This document shows positions 8,415 to 16,982 of a DNA stretch of 64,000 nucleotides, piece after piece (positions within the stretch are counted from its first letter, which is position 1; each line of letters begins with the position of its first letter). Source of the stretch: Gordonia effusa NBRC 100432 (GTDB taxonomy: Bacteria; Actinomycetota; Actinomycetes; Mycobacteriales; Mycobacteriaceae); assembly GCF_000241305.1 (NCBI RefSeq), contig NZ_BAEH01000036.1, forward strand, positions 1 through 64,000, in the 5' to 3' direction. The notes under the pieces were generated by a model, which saw only the letters and a list, made by a program, of their open reading frames with translations, did not search any database and was not told the origin of the DNA. The translations under genes were made by a program, and so were the position numbers.

Positions 8415-10075
8415 GCGCCCAATACGATAGTCCACCAACAGTTTTCAGCCCATACCTGCTGACCGTTCGCAACCTCTCGGTGCGGATTCCGGGCCCCAGA
8501 GGCGATCAGACCGTGGTGCGGGGCCTCGATCTGGACATCGCGCCGGGCGAATGTGTCGCGCTTGTCGGCGAATCCGGTTCCGGCAAGACCGTCACGGCGC
8601 GCGCGTTGAGCGGGCAACTTCCGGCGGACTGGTTGATCACTGCCGACGAATTCAGTTATCTCGGTGAGGATCTCAGGAAATCGACGACCAAGCGCTGGCG
8701 GGAGCTGCGGGGTGGCGAAATCGCCTTGATGGTTCAGAACGCATTGATTTCACTCAACCCCCTCCACCGGATTGGGGCGGAGGTGGCCGAAGCGTTACGG
8801 ATACATCGCACGGTGCCAAGTCGCGAGCGTCCCTCGCGGGTTCTGGAGCTACTCACCGACGTCGGGATCCCAGATCCCGAAGTCCGCGCCAGACAGTATC
8901 CGCACGAACTCTCCGGCGGACTGCGGCAGCGAGCCCTAATCGCATCGGTGGTCGCGGCGGACCCTAAGATACTCCTCGCCGATGAACCGACAACCGCCCT
9001 AGACGCAACTGTGCGTCGCCAGATCGTCGACTTGTTATTGGCACTGAAGTCGACGGGAATGGGGCAACTTTTGATCACCCACGACCTGTCGATGGCGGCG
9101 ATGATCGCCGATCGAGTGGCGGTCATGTATCGCGGCGAACTCGTCGAGTTCGGGCCTGCGGCACAGGTGCTCAGCTCGCCCGCCCACGAGTACACCGCAA
9201 TGCTCGCCGCGGCGGTGCCGTCGGTGACCGAGCCGCGCCGTCGCCTTGGTCCGGCTCATCCGGCGGGAATAAGTCCACGCTCGGCGACACGCGATACGGA
9301 ACTCGTGTTGCGCGCCGCGGACATCGTGAAAGAGTTCCAGCTTTCCCGTACAAAACGCGTCGGCGTTGGCGGAGTCTCCTTCGAGCTGCGCGCGGGGCGC
9401 ACACTCGGGGTTCTGGGCGAATCCGGTTCGGGCAAAACAACATTGGCACGTATCGTGCTTGGACTGACCAAACCTGATTCGGGCAACATATTCATCGGCG
9501 ATCAAAACTGGACAGACGCGAGTGAACGTGAGCGCAGACCGATGCGAACCGAGATTCAGGGAGTTCATCAAGATCCGGTGAGCTCCTTCGATCCGCGAGC
9601 GACAGTCAGGGACGTCCTTCTCGAAGCAATCCGGGCGGAGTCCGGTGATGACGAGCCGCGAGAACGCATGAACGAACTTCTCGACCTCGTCGGCCTCTCG
9701 CCATCAATCGGCGAAAGGCACCCACGGACACTTTCCGGGGGCCAATGCCAGCGCATCGCCATTGCGCGAGCACTCGCTCGCCGTCCGCGCATCCTGGTAT
9801 GCGACGAGCCGACGTCGGCGCTCGATGTCTCCGTGCAGGCTCGCGTCCTCGATCTGCTCAAGGACTTACAGGACGAGTTAGGGATGGCGATGCTGTTCAT
9901 CTCACATGATTTGGGGGTGATTCGGCACGTGAGCGATCGGGTTCTAGTGATGAAGGATGGCGCCGTCGTCGAGGAGGGCGCCGTCGACCCGGTATTCACC
10001 TCTCCTACTCACAGTTACACTCGCGAATTACTCGGATCGGTCTACACGGGCGCCCTGGAGCCGACATATGCGTGA
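8411..10075 (+). CDS. ABC importer ATPase with two fused nucleotide-binding domains (DppD-DppF type)
   Basis: A 554-residue fusion of two ABC ATPase domains, as in the GsiA/YejF arrangement. Domain 1 has Walker A GESGSGKT, signature LSGGLRQRALIA and Walker B ILLADEPTTALD. Domain 2 (from about residue 300) has Walker A GESGSGKT, signature LSGGQCQRIAIARALA and Walker B ILVCDEPTSALD. Each domain is followed by the family-specific extension (the second ends in SPTHSYTRELL). Start ATG 8411 overlaps the DppC-type stop; the open frame continues further upstream but only as a shadow of the permease gene. With the two permeases and the lipoprotein this completes an importer. Confidence 0.93.
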   Translation: MSAQYDSPPTVFSPYLLTVRNLSVRIPGPRGDQTVVRGLDLDIAPGECVALVGESGSGKTVTARALSGQLPADWLITADEFSYLGEDLRKSTTKRWRELRGGEIALMVQNALISLNPLHRIGAEVAEALRIHRTVPSRERPSRVLELLTDVGIPDPEVRARQYPHELSGGLRQRALIASVVAADPKILLADEPTTALDATVRRQIVDLLLALKSTGMGQLLITHDLSMAAMIADRVAVMYRGELVEFGPAAQVLSSPAHEYTAMLAAAVPSVTEPRRRLGPAHPAGISPRSATRDTELVLRAADIVKEFQLSRTKRVGVGGVSFELRAGRTLGVLGESGSGKTTLARIVLGLTKPDSGNIFIGDQNWTDASERERRPMRTEIQGVHQDPVSSFDPRATVRDVLLEAIRAESGDDEPRERMNELLDLVGLSPSIGERHPRTLSGGQCQRIAIARALARRPRILVCDEPTSALDVSVQARVLDLLKDLQDELGMAMLFISHDLGVIRHVSDRVLVMKDGAVVEEGAVDPVFTSPTHSYTRELLGSVYTGALEPTYA

Positions 10076-11966
10076 CGAGCCAAGGACGGACAACCCGCGC
10101 GTGATCGCGGTGGTGGGCGGCGGCCCCAAAGGGGCCTCGGTCCTCGAGCGGATCTGTGCGAATGCCCCGGCCTGCCCCACGCCGATCACCGTTCATATCA
10201 TTGACCCCGACGAGATCGGGTCCGGCCGGGTATGGCGAGACACGCAAAGTCAACTGCTGCAGATGAATTCGCGGGCCGAATCGGTGACAATGTTTACCGA
10301 CGACACCGTCGTCATGGACGGCCCGCCTTGTCCCGGGCCGTCGTTATGGGACTGGATCGCCGAGGTGAAGCAGCAGCGTTACACCTTCGACCTTGATGAG
10401 GATCTGCGTCGCGAGATCGAGGTGTCCACCGAGACGTCGTTCGTCAGCCGTCGTTTACAAGGGGCATATCTGAGATGGTTCTACCGTCGGGTGCGGGATG
10501 CTGCCCCGCCGTCGGTGACCATCATTGAGCACCGCGCGATCGTTGAGTCAGTCACCGAGCTGACGGTTTGTGGCGAAAGAGAAGAACGATACGAGCTGCG
10601 ACTGAATCAGGGCACGACACTGAGAGTGCACGCATTGGCCTTGTGTATAGGCCATAGCGATGTGCTTCCGTCGGAGACCGAAGGTCGGACGGCGGTTTTC
10701 GCCGAGCGTCACAACCTTCGCTACTGGCCTCCCGGATACACCGCGGACCTCGACTTCAGCTCGATTGAGGCCGGAAGCGATGTCGCGATTCGTGGAATGG
10801 GTTTGGCGGCGATCGACGCCGTCACACTGCTAACGGCAGGCCGCGGCGGCACATTCGTTCCAGGTTCCGGGGGCCTGACCTACCGACCCTCCGGTGAAGA
10901 ACCACATCTAATCCTCGGTTCCCGGCGCGGTGTCCCCTATCGGGCGAAGCGAGACTGCCGACCGATAACGCGCCATGAGCCGCCACGGTTCGCACGGGCA
11001 GAAGCGATCATGTCACGTCTTCAGCCCGATGAATCGATCTCGTTCACGCGACACCTGTTGGGACCGATACTCAAGGAAATGTCGTGGGCCTACTACCGCG
11101 AGTTCTACGCGCGTCATCCTGCCCGGGTAACTATGGAGTTCGATCAGTTCTCCAATGCGTTTGCCACCTACGAATGGGACGAGGCTGCACTCGACGAGGT
11201 CATCTCATCTGCGATCGCCCCTGCGGATACCTTCGATGCCCGCATCCTGGAACGACCGATGGCCGGGCGGAGATTCGATTCTCGGGCGGAACTACAGTCT
11301 TGGATAACGGCCTACCTGCGTGCGGACTATTGTCAGGCGGCCAGTAGCGAGTACAGCCCAGAGGCAGCGGCAATGGCGTCGATGTTGGGGATCTTCCGCG
11401 AACTCGGCATCATCGCAGCTTCGGGCAGGCTGGACGGGGAGTCTCAGTTGCGGGGCGTCGACAGATGCTGGTTCAGTTTCTTCAGCTTTTTCGGAAATGG
11501 GCCACCGCGGCATCGGGTAGCCGAATTGTTGGCACTGCAACACGCCGGCATCGTAGAGTTCTGCGGTCCGGATATGACGGTATGCGAGTCCGAACTTGAG
11601 CAACGGTTCGTCATCGGGAGCCCTGCGGTGCCCGGCACCGTCGCAGCCACCACACTGATCGACGCCCGCCTGCCGGAGCCCTCGTTCACTCGATCGGCGA
11701 ATGATTTCATCAACTCACTACGAGCCCAGGGAATGGCCGTCGAAGAAGCGATCGCCCTAGGTGATCGACGCGTGGGCACCGGTCGGATGCACACCACCTC
11801 GCAACCGCCCCGGCTGGTTGATGCTGGCGGTCAGTTGCGCCGCGAGATCTCTGCACTCGGACCGCACACCAGTCAGCGCGCCGCGGGGGCCTTTTCGCGG
11901 CCGCGGTCTAACGCGCCCGGATTCCGCGAGTCCGACGCTGTAGCCCGAGGGCTGATCAGTGGCTGA
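10068..11966 (+). CDS. FAD/NAD(P)-binding protein (PF13454-like), role unknown
   Basis: A 632-residue protein starting at ATG 10068, eight bases inside the ATPase gene. The N-terminus VIAVVGGGPKGASVLERI is a Rossmann dinucleotide-binding motif (G-G-G-P-K-G). It is followed by RVWRDTQSQLLQMNSRA, typical of the large FAD-NAD(P)-binding family PF13454. A second nucleotide-type motif, SDVAIRGMGLAAIDAV, lies near residue 240. Such proteins often sit in natural-product loci, but the reaction is usually undefined. Tight coupling to the importer suggests it acts on the imported ligand (for example by reductive release) or in synthesis of the same compound; both are inference. The last 11 bases overlap the convergent ArsR-like gene. 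Confidence 0.75.
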   Translation: MRDEPRTDNPRVIAVVGGGPKGASVLERICANAPACPTPITVHIIDPDEIGSGRVWRDTQSQLLQMNSRAESVTMFTDDTVVMDGPPCPGPSLWDWIAEVKQQRYTFDLDEDLRREIEVSTETSFVSRRLQGAYLRWFYRRVRDAAPPSVTIIEHRAIVESVTELTVCGEREERYELRLNQGTTLRVHALALCIGHSDVLPSETEGRTAVFAERHNLRYWPPGYTADLDFSSIEAGSDVAIRGMGLAAIDAVTLLTAGRGGTFVPGSGGLTYRPSGEEPHLILGSRRGVPYRAKRDCRPITRHEPPRFARAEAIMSRLQPDESISFTRHLLGPILKEMSWAYYREFYARHPARVTMEFDQFSNAFATYEWDEAALDEVISSAIAPADTFDARILERPMAGRRFDSRAELQSWITAYLRADYCQAASSEYSPEAAAMASMLGIFRELGIIAASGRLDGESQLRGVDRCWFSFFSFFGNGPPRHRVAELLALQHAGIVEFCGPDMTVCESELEQRFVIGSPAVPGTVAATTLIDARLPEPSFTRSANDFINSLRAQGMAVEEAIALGDRRVGTGRMHTTSQPPRLVDAGGQLRREISALGPHTSQRAAGAFSRPRSNAPGFRESDAVARGLISG

Positions 11967-12324
11967 TCTCCACAACTTCGCCGGTCGGCGCCGCAGCGGT
12001 TCGCGCCGAGATCTCCGTTGGCAAGAGAATCGCGTCGAGGAGACCGGGAAATCTGACTTCCAGGTCGTCGCGGCGGATCTCGATTCGCCGTGTACGGCCG
12101 ACGATCGTCGTCGTGGTCAAACCTGCTTCACGAAGCACCCGCCAGTGATGGGAAACTGTCGCAGGCGTCAGGTCGACGGCACCGGCGACGACACTGCAAT
12201 CGATCGGTTCGACTCCCTGGTAGATCGCACGCATCAGCGAAAGACGAACCGGGTCAGCGAGCGCCGCGAGCACGGTGGTCAGATCAAGCGAGTCGACCGT
12301 GGGTTGTGGAACGATTCGCGGCAT
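11956..12324 (-). CDS. ArsR-like winged-helix transcriptional regulator
   Basis: A regulator of about 122 residues. The DNA-binding core is LTTVLAALADPVRLSLMRAI followed by LTPATVSHHWRVLREAGLTT and a beta-wing with GRTRRIEIRRDDL, the ArsR/HTH_20 arrangement. No metal-binding Cys cluster such as ELCVCDL is visible, so it probably senses an organic ligand. ATG 12324 is preceded by GGAGA at proper spacing and is preferred to an upstream in-frame start at 12357. It is divergent from the MFS gene with only a 44-base gap, so it likely represses that exporter and itself. Confidence 0.85.
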   Translation of the reverse strand: MPRIVPQPTVDSLDLTTVLAALADPVRLSLMRAIYQGVEPIDCSVVAGAVDLTPATVSHHWRVLREAGLTTTTIVGRTRRIEIRRDDLEVRFPGLLDAILLPTEISARTAAAPTGEVVEISH

Positions 12325-12368
12325 TTCTTCTCCAGTTTCAGTTGCGCGTGTCTTCAAAGGATTCTACA

Positions 12369-13565
12369 GTGATCGATATGGCGACTATTAGACAAGAATC
12401 GAACAATCTAACTATAGCCCAGCTGCTCACGTTATCCATCGGAACTTTCACTCTCGGCATCGACGGCTTCGTGCTGGCCGGGTTGCTGCCGGACGTCGCA
12501 TCGGACCTACACGTCAGCCAGGCCACCGCGGGCCAGTTGACCACGGTTTTCGCGATCGTGTACGCCGTGGGATCACCGTTGATCGCAACCGTCACCGGTT
12601 CGTGGGACCGCCGCCGGCTCTTGGCAGGCGGCATGGCCATCTTCGTAGTCGGCATGCTCTTTCAGGCGCTCGGCCCGGTATATGTCACCGTTCTGATCGG
12701 ACGAATCCTCGCTGCCATCGGCGCTGCCGCATTCCAAGCGAACGCCTTTGCGGTTGCAGGCCTGCTGAGTTCGGAGAAAGAACGGCCACGATCGTTGGCC
12801 TTCGTCGCTACCGGGACGTCGCTGGCCCTCGTCGTCGGATTGCCCTTCGGAGTACTACTCGGCCAATGGCTCGGCTGGCGAGGAGTGATGTGGGCACTCG
12901 TAGTACTGGCGGTGATATCAGGAGCATTCGTCGCGACCCTACCGGCCGCTCACACTCCGGCCACCAGCCTCCGAACCAGATTGACCGTCCTGGGTCGCGG
13001 CCCCGTCGTCGCACTACTGATCGGCACCTGCCTCTCCTTGATCCCGGCATATCTGGTTCTTTCCTACGCCCCGAACGTGCTGCGCGGATCAGGAACAATC
13101 GTGATCGTCGGCATGCTCGCCTTCGGAGCGGGTCAGGTCGCTGGAACGCGTGTAGTTCCGCGAATCATTACTTCCCGGAGCGCGCTGGTGGCGATGATCG
13201 TCGGCTCGACCGGCGGTTGCGCCGCACTGGTGGTGCTGTCGGTCGCGCAGCACTGGAGCTGGGCCGCCGCGATCGTTTTCGCGGCCGTCGGCTTTTTCGC
13301 GGGTCTATCGATCGTTCCACAGCAGAACCGCTTCTTCTCGATCGCACCCGACGTCGCACCGGTTGCGTTGGGCCTCAACGGTTCCGCAACCTACGCTGGA
13401 TCAGCGATCGGCGCTGCTGCAGGTGGAGCCATTCTCGGAACGGCAAGCGCCACGTGGATTCCTCCGATCGCCGCCGGCGTTGCGCTGATATCGGCGGTCT
13501 ACCTCTATCTCAGCGCCCCGGAAAAGCGAGTCTCCTCCCCGGCAGCACGAGTTTCGGTGGCGTGA
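12369..13565 (+). CDS. MFS drug/metabolite exporter (DHA1 type, Cmx-like)
   Basis: A major facilitator protein of about 398 residues with roughly twelve hydrophobic segments. Signatures are GTFTLGIDGFVLAGLLPDVA in TM1 and GSWDRRRLLAGGM between TM2 and TM3, the D-R-[KR]-x-[LV] loop of the DHA1 group. GTG 12369 is favoured because AAAGGA lies 7 bases upstream; the ATG at 12378 would be too far from that site. It resembles chloramphenicol-type and arabinose-efflux-like exporters of actinobacteria. Divergent ArsR-like control suggests induction by a small toxic molecule. It stops just before a repeat-rich convergent gap. Confidence 0.88.
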   Translation: MIDMATIRQESNNLTIAQLLTLSIGTFTLGIDGFVLAGLLPDVASDLHVSQATAGQLTTVFAIVYAVGSPLIATVTGSWDRRRLLAGGMAIFVVGMLFQALGPVYVTVLIGRILAAIGAAAFQANAFAVAGLLSSEKERPRSLAFVATGTSLALVVGLPFGVLLGQWLGWRGVMWALVVLAVISGAFVATLPAAHTPATSLRTRLTVLGRGPVVALLIGTCLSLIPAYLVLSYAPNVLRGSGTIVIVGMLAFGAGQVAGTRVVPRIITSRSALVAMIVGSTGGCAALVVLSVAQHWSWAAAIVFAAVGFFAGLSIVPQQNRFFSIAPDVAPVALGLNGSATYAGSAIGAAAGGAILGTASATWIPPIAAGVALISAVYLYLSAPEKRVSSPAARVSVA

Positions 13566-13790
13566 GGCATCGAGAAAGATCACTCACCCGTAGCGCTCGA
13601 ATAGATCGTCTCACCAAGGTCTCGATACACGCACGTCTCGCTTCGCTCGGCGAGCGCACTCGACCAACCACGACAACCGCTGGTCGAGTGCCGCGGGCTG
13701 CCAGGCCGAGCCTCCCCAACCGCTGGTCGAGTGCCCAGCGAGGCGCTAGCTAGCCGAGTCGGGTGTATCGAGATCCCCGCACGCTAATCC
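13566..13790. repeat. Intergenic inverted repeat cluster (TGGTCGAGTGC / GTGTATCGAGA family)
   Basis: A 225-base convergent gap between the MFS exporter and the amidase. It contains TCTCGATACAC at 13620-13630 and GCACTCGACCA at 13656-13666, then the complements TGGTCGAGTGC at 13681-13691 and 13724-13734 and GTGTATCGAGA at 13763-13773. Together they form a nested imperfect inverted repeat of about 155 bases that could fold into a large hairpin. The same sequence words recur at 38.3 kb, also in a convergent gap. I see no ORF here. It is probably a dispersed extragenic repeat and might act as a bidirectional terminator. Confidence 0.75.
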
Positions 13791-15200
13791 TCACCCCTGT
13801 ATTCGCGCAAATGGTTGCGCCGCTTCAAGTTCGAAGCACAGCTCCAGCAGTGTCTGCTCCTGCCCCAGATCGGTGCAGTAGTGCAGGCCGATCGGCAAAT
13901 CGTCCGATGACTGAGCCAACGGAAGGCTCACCGCGGGAGTACCGGCGGTATTGTTGATCGGCGTGAACGACACGTAACGCACCAGCCGGTCGAAAATCTC
14001 GTCGAAATCCCCGGCCGGATCCAAGTAGCCGATCTTCGGTGTCGTGTGTGCCAAGGTCGGCGACAAGACGACGTCGAAATTCTCATACACCGCACGGAAT
14101 TTCTTGGTTTGGCGTTTGAGTCCACGCAATGCGAATGGCGTGCGCCAGAAGTTCCGCACGAAGTTGCGAGACAAGCTGCGGGTGAACTGGTCGAGTTGAG
14201 CTCGATCAAACCCTTTGTCTATCAACCGCTTTCCCATGAACTCCAATGAAAATGCCAGCAGAGACCAGTACTCGGTGAAATCCCGGATATAGCTCCGGTC
14301 AACTGGCACCGGAACGAGATCGACCTTATGACCCAACGATTGCAGGAGTTCGATATTCGCATACAGGGCGTCGTTGGTGTCGCGGTCCAACAGCGCACCG
14401 GTCAGCGGCTGAGTGAGGGCCGCGATCCGCAGTCGCCGATCACTGGGCCCTTCAACCAACCCCAACGCCGGCATTTTCTTTGCAGGAGAGAACTTTTGAC
14501 TGTCGGCGAGGAAGTGCGCGGTGTCCCGCACGCTCCGCGACACGATGCCGTTGGAGATGATGTCGATCGGCGCTGCCTCCCCCTCCACGGAGGCGATCAC
14601 CCGACCTCGACTTGGCTTGAACCCGACCAATCCACATGCGGCAGCAGGGATTCGGATCGAACCGCCGCCGTCGTTGGCGTGGGCGATCGGTAGTGCCCCC
14701 GCGGCGACGAGCGCGGCTGACCCACCCGACGAGGCGCCCGCCGAATACTCGGTATTCCACGGATTGCGTGTCGGCTCACGGTCCACGAATTCAGTGGTCG
14801 CGGTTAGGCCAAAGGCCGGAAGTGTTGACGCCCCAACGATATTCATCCCCGACGCCAGCAGTTGGTCGGTAAAAGGCTCATTGACGGTTGCCGGCACGTC
14901 GGGCACCGCCGCCGATCCGTGCATCGTCGGCAACCCCTCGAATAGCGTGTTGTTCTTGATGACTGACGGCACACCCCTCAACGTCCCTGGGGCGAACTTG
15001 TTGGCAGCGGCTCGTGCCAGCGCACGCTCGCGGTCATCGACGACAATCGCATTAATTGCCGGCTCCACTTTGTCGATCCGAGCAAAAGCCGCGGTAGCTG
15101 CGTCGAGCGCGGTGAACTCCCCCGCCGCGATAGCCCGAGCTACCCCCACCCCGTCGAGGTCACCGAGACAATCGTCACCGAATGCGTGAACACGTTTCAT
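13791..15200 (-). CDS. Amidase (amidase signature family)
   Basis: A 469-residue amidase-signature hydrolase. The catalytic Lys is in GVPSVIKNN. The Gly/Ser-rich signature SAGASSGGSAALVAAGALP is followed by HANDGGGSIRIPAAACGLVG, supplying the cis-Ser and nucleophilic Ser of the Ser-cisSer-Lys triad. Members hydrolyse aliphatic, aromatic or peptide amides; the substrate here is not evident. The frame is open further upstream, but MKRVHAFGDD at 15200 is where family similarity begins and it directly follows the neighbouring small gene, 19 bases away, suggesting a two-gene operon. Confidence 0.9.
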   Translation of the reverse strand: MKRVHAFGDDCLGDLDGVGVARAIAAGEFTALDAATAAFARIDKVEPAINAIVVDDRERALARAAANKFAPGTLRGVPSVIKNNTLFEGLPTMHGSAAVPDVPATVNEPFTDQLLASGMNIVGASTLPAFGLTATTEFVDREPTRNPWNTEYSAGASSGGSAALVAAGALPIAHANDGGGSIRIPAAACGLVGFKPSRGRVIASVEGEAAPIDIISNGIVSRSVRDTAHFLADSQKFSPAKKMPALGLVEGPSDRRLRIAALTQPLTGALLDRDTNDALYANIELLQSLGHKVDLVPVPVDRSYIRDFTEYWSLLAFSLEFMGKRLIDKGFDRAQLDQFTRSLSRNFVRNFWRTPFALRGLKRQTKKFRAVYENFDVVLSPTLAHTTPKIGYLDPAGDFDEIFDRLVRYVSFTPINNTAGTPAVSLPLAQSSDDLPIGLHYCTDLGQEQTLLELCFELEAAQPFARIQG

Positions 15201-15219
15201 GCGGATCGACGGTACACGG

Positions 15220-15645
15220 CTATCGAAACCGAAAGGTTGCCTTGCCGCCGAGCCACATCGGCGCCTCATAGGACACCCCGACATGCTGGCCGGGATAAAC
15301 CTGCACCGGCTGATCGATCGGGCCGAGTGTGCCCATGTATCGCGTATGGATGTGGAGGTGGTGAACACCGGGAGCCACTTCGAAAACAGCTTCACCCCAC
15401 TTCCGGCCACGCTCGGCACCGTCGATCGCGATGAGCGGTCCGGTGAAATACAGGAAAAAGCCGAGTGGCATGAACGAAGTGTGGATGTGAATGAACGAAC
15501 CGCCGCCCGGTTGAGGTTGCGGTCCGGCGAACTGCTGCTGGGGATACGGCTGCTGATATCCCTGCGGCGGCGGCGCCTGCGGCGGATATCCCTGCGCCGG
15601 TCCGTATGGCTGCTGGCCCGGCTGCGGTCCCTGTGGATAGTTCAC
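15220..15645 (-). CDS. Small Pro/Gln/Tyr-rich N-terminal protein with conserved C-terminal domain, unknown function
   Basis: A protein of about 141 residues if started at GTG 15645 (preceded by GGTAGG); an earlier GTG at 15708 would add 21 residues. The first ~50 residues are a low-complexity Pro/Gln/Gly/Tyr tract (PQGPQPGQQPYGPAQGYPP), common at the N-termini of mycobacterial-type membrane-associated proteins. The rest has a short hydrophobic stretch (SFMPLGFFLYFTGPLIAI) and a beta-rich part with several His (VHHLHIHTRYMG). No characterised family was recognised. It is directly upstream of the amidase and divergent from the acyl-CoA dehydrogenases. Confidence 0.7.
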   Translation of the reverse strand: MNYPQGPQPGQQPYGPAQGYPPQAPPPQGYQQPYPQQQFAGPQPQPGGGSFIHIHTSFMPLGFFLYFTGPLIAIDGAERGRKWGEAVFEVAPGVHHLHIHTRYMGTLGPIDQPVQVYPGQHVGVSYEAPMWLGGKATFRFR

Positions 15646-15752
15646 GATCGACAACCTACCGTGATAGTCGACGCCAGGCGTTCTCGACGAGGATCCGGCG
15701 TAATTCACCCCAACCCGAGACCCCGCCCCGCACCTGGAGTATCAAGGTAGTC

Positions 15753-16952
15753 ATGCAGCTGACACTCAACGCCGATGAAGCAGCATTCCGCGAGGAACTG
15801 CGTACTTTCTTCACCACCCAGATTCCGCAGGAAATCCGTGATCGCGCAGCGGCCGGTGACCTTCGCTACCCCGACGACATCGTCGAGACCACCCGCATCC
15901 TCAACGCCAACGGCCTCTGCGTGCCACACTGGCCGGTCGAATGGGGCGGCAAAGATTGGACGCCCATCCAGCGTCACATTTGGCAGGAGCAACTGAACCT
16001 GGCGAATGTGCCCGACCCACTGCCGTTCAACGCCAGCATGGTCGGCCCGGTGATCGCCGAATTCGGATCACAGGAGCAGAAGGAGAAATTCCTTCCCGCG
16101 ACGGCGAACCTCGACATCTGGTGGTGCCAGGGATTCTCCGAACCCGAGGCTGGCTCCGACCTCGCCTCGCTAAAGACCAGAGCCGTCCGCGACGGCGACG
16201 AGTACATCGTCAACGGCCAGAAGACCTGGACCACGCTCGGTCAATACGCGGACTGGATCTTCTTGTTGGTCCGCACCAATCCGGATGCCCCCAAACGGCA
16301 AGCGGGTATCAGCTTCCTGCTGGTCGATATGAAAACCCCGGGCGTGGAAGTTCGACCGATCCAATTGATCGACGGAGGCTACGAAGTCAACGAAGTCTTC
16401 TTCAACGACGTTCGGGTACCGGCGGAAAACCTTGTCGGGGAAGAGAATGCCGGCTGGTCCTATGCCAAGTTCCTTCTGGGCAACGAGCGCAGCGGGGTGG
16501 CCCGCGTCGCGGCATCGAAGATTCGCATTTCGCAAGCCAAGCAGTTGGCCGGCGAGACGAAGACGGCGAACGGCACGCTGCTCGACGACCCATTCTTGGC
16601 ATCGCGCATCGCCGAGTTGGAGAACGAATTGCTCGCCCTCGAGCTCACCCAGCTCCGCGTGGTCGCATCGTCAGCTGATGGAAAGCCCAACCCGGCATCG
16701 TCGCTGCTGAAGCTGCGCGGAAGCGAATTGCAGCAGGCCGCAACGGAATTGCTCGCCGACATCGCCGGTCCCGACTCCTTGGCGGTGGCCGCACTCGATG
16801 CCGACGCTCCCAACGGCTCGGCTGACATCGATGCCGCCACCTGGGCCCAACTCACCGTCCCGACCTACCTCAACTACCGCAAGGTCTCGATCTACAGCGG
16901 CTCGTCGGAAGTCCAGCGTCAGATCATCGACAAGGCCGTGCTCGGCCTCTAG
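15753..16952 (+). CDS. Acyl-CoA dehydrogenase (FadE type), subunit 1
   Basis: A 399-residue flavoprotein. It has the N-terminal helical domain and GGKDWTPIQRHIWQEQL, then WWCQGFSEPEAGSDLASLKT (FAD/substrate loop of the acyl-CoA dehydrogenase family), NGQKTWTTLGQYADW and, near the C-terminus, RKVSIYSGSSEVQRQIIDK. ATG 15753 follows AAGGTAG. It is followed 30 bases later by a second, shorter acyl-CoA dehydrogenase. In mycobacteria such adjacent pairs often form alpha2beta2 enzymes for steroid side-chain or unusual acyl-CoA oxidation; pairing here is inference. Reaction: alpha,beta-dehydrogenation of an acyl-CoA. Confidence 0.93.
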   Translation: MQLTLNADEAAFREELRTFFTTQIPQEIRDRAAAGDLRYPDDIVETTRILNANGLCVPHWPVEWGGKDWTPIQRHIWQEQLNLANVPDPLPFNASMVGPVIAEFGSQEQKEKFLPATANLDIWWCQGFSEPEAGSDLASLKTRAVRDGDEYIVNGQKTWTTLGQYADWIFLLVRTNPDAPKRQAGISFLLVDMKTPGVEVRPIQLIDGGYEVNEVFFNDVRVPAENLVGEENAGWSYAKFLLGNERSGVARVAASKIRISQAKQLAGETKTANGTLLDDPFLASRIAELENELLALELTQLRVVASSADGKPNPASSLLKLRGSELQQAATELLADIAGPDSLAVAALDADAPNGSADIDAATWAQLTVPTYLNYRKVSIYSGSSEVQRQIIDKAVLGL

Positions 16953-16982
16953 GCCGCACAATTCGAAAGGTATTGAGTACCA

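Noticed and set aside
12325-12400. GATTCT ... AGAATC as operator of the ArsR-like regulator
   Set aside because: Only six-base arms separated by 28 bases and partly inside the MFS coding sequence; not distinguishable from chance.
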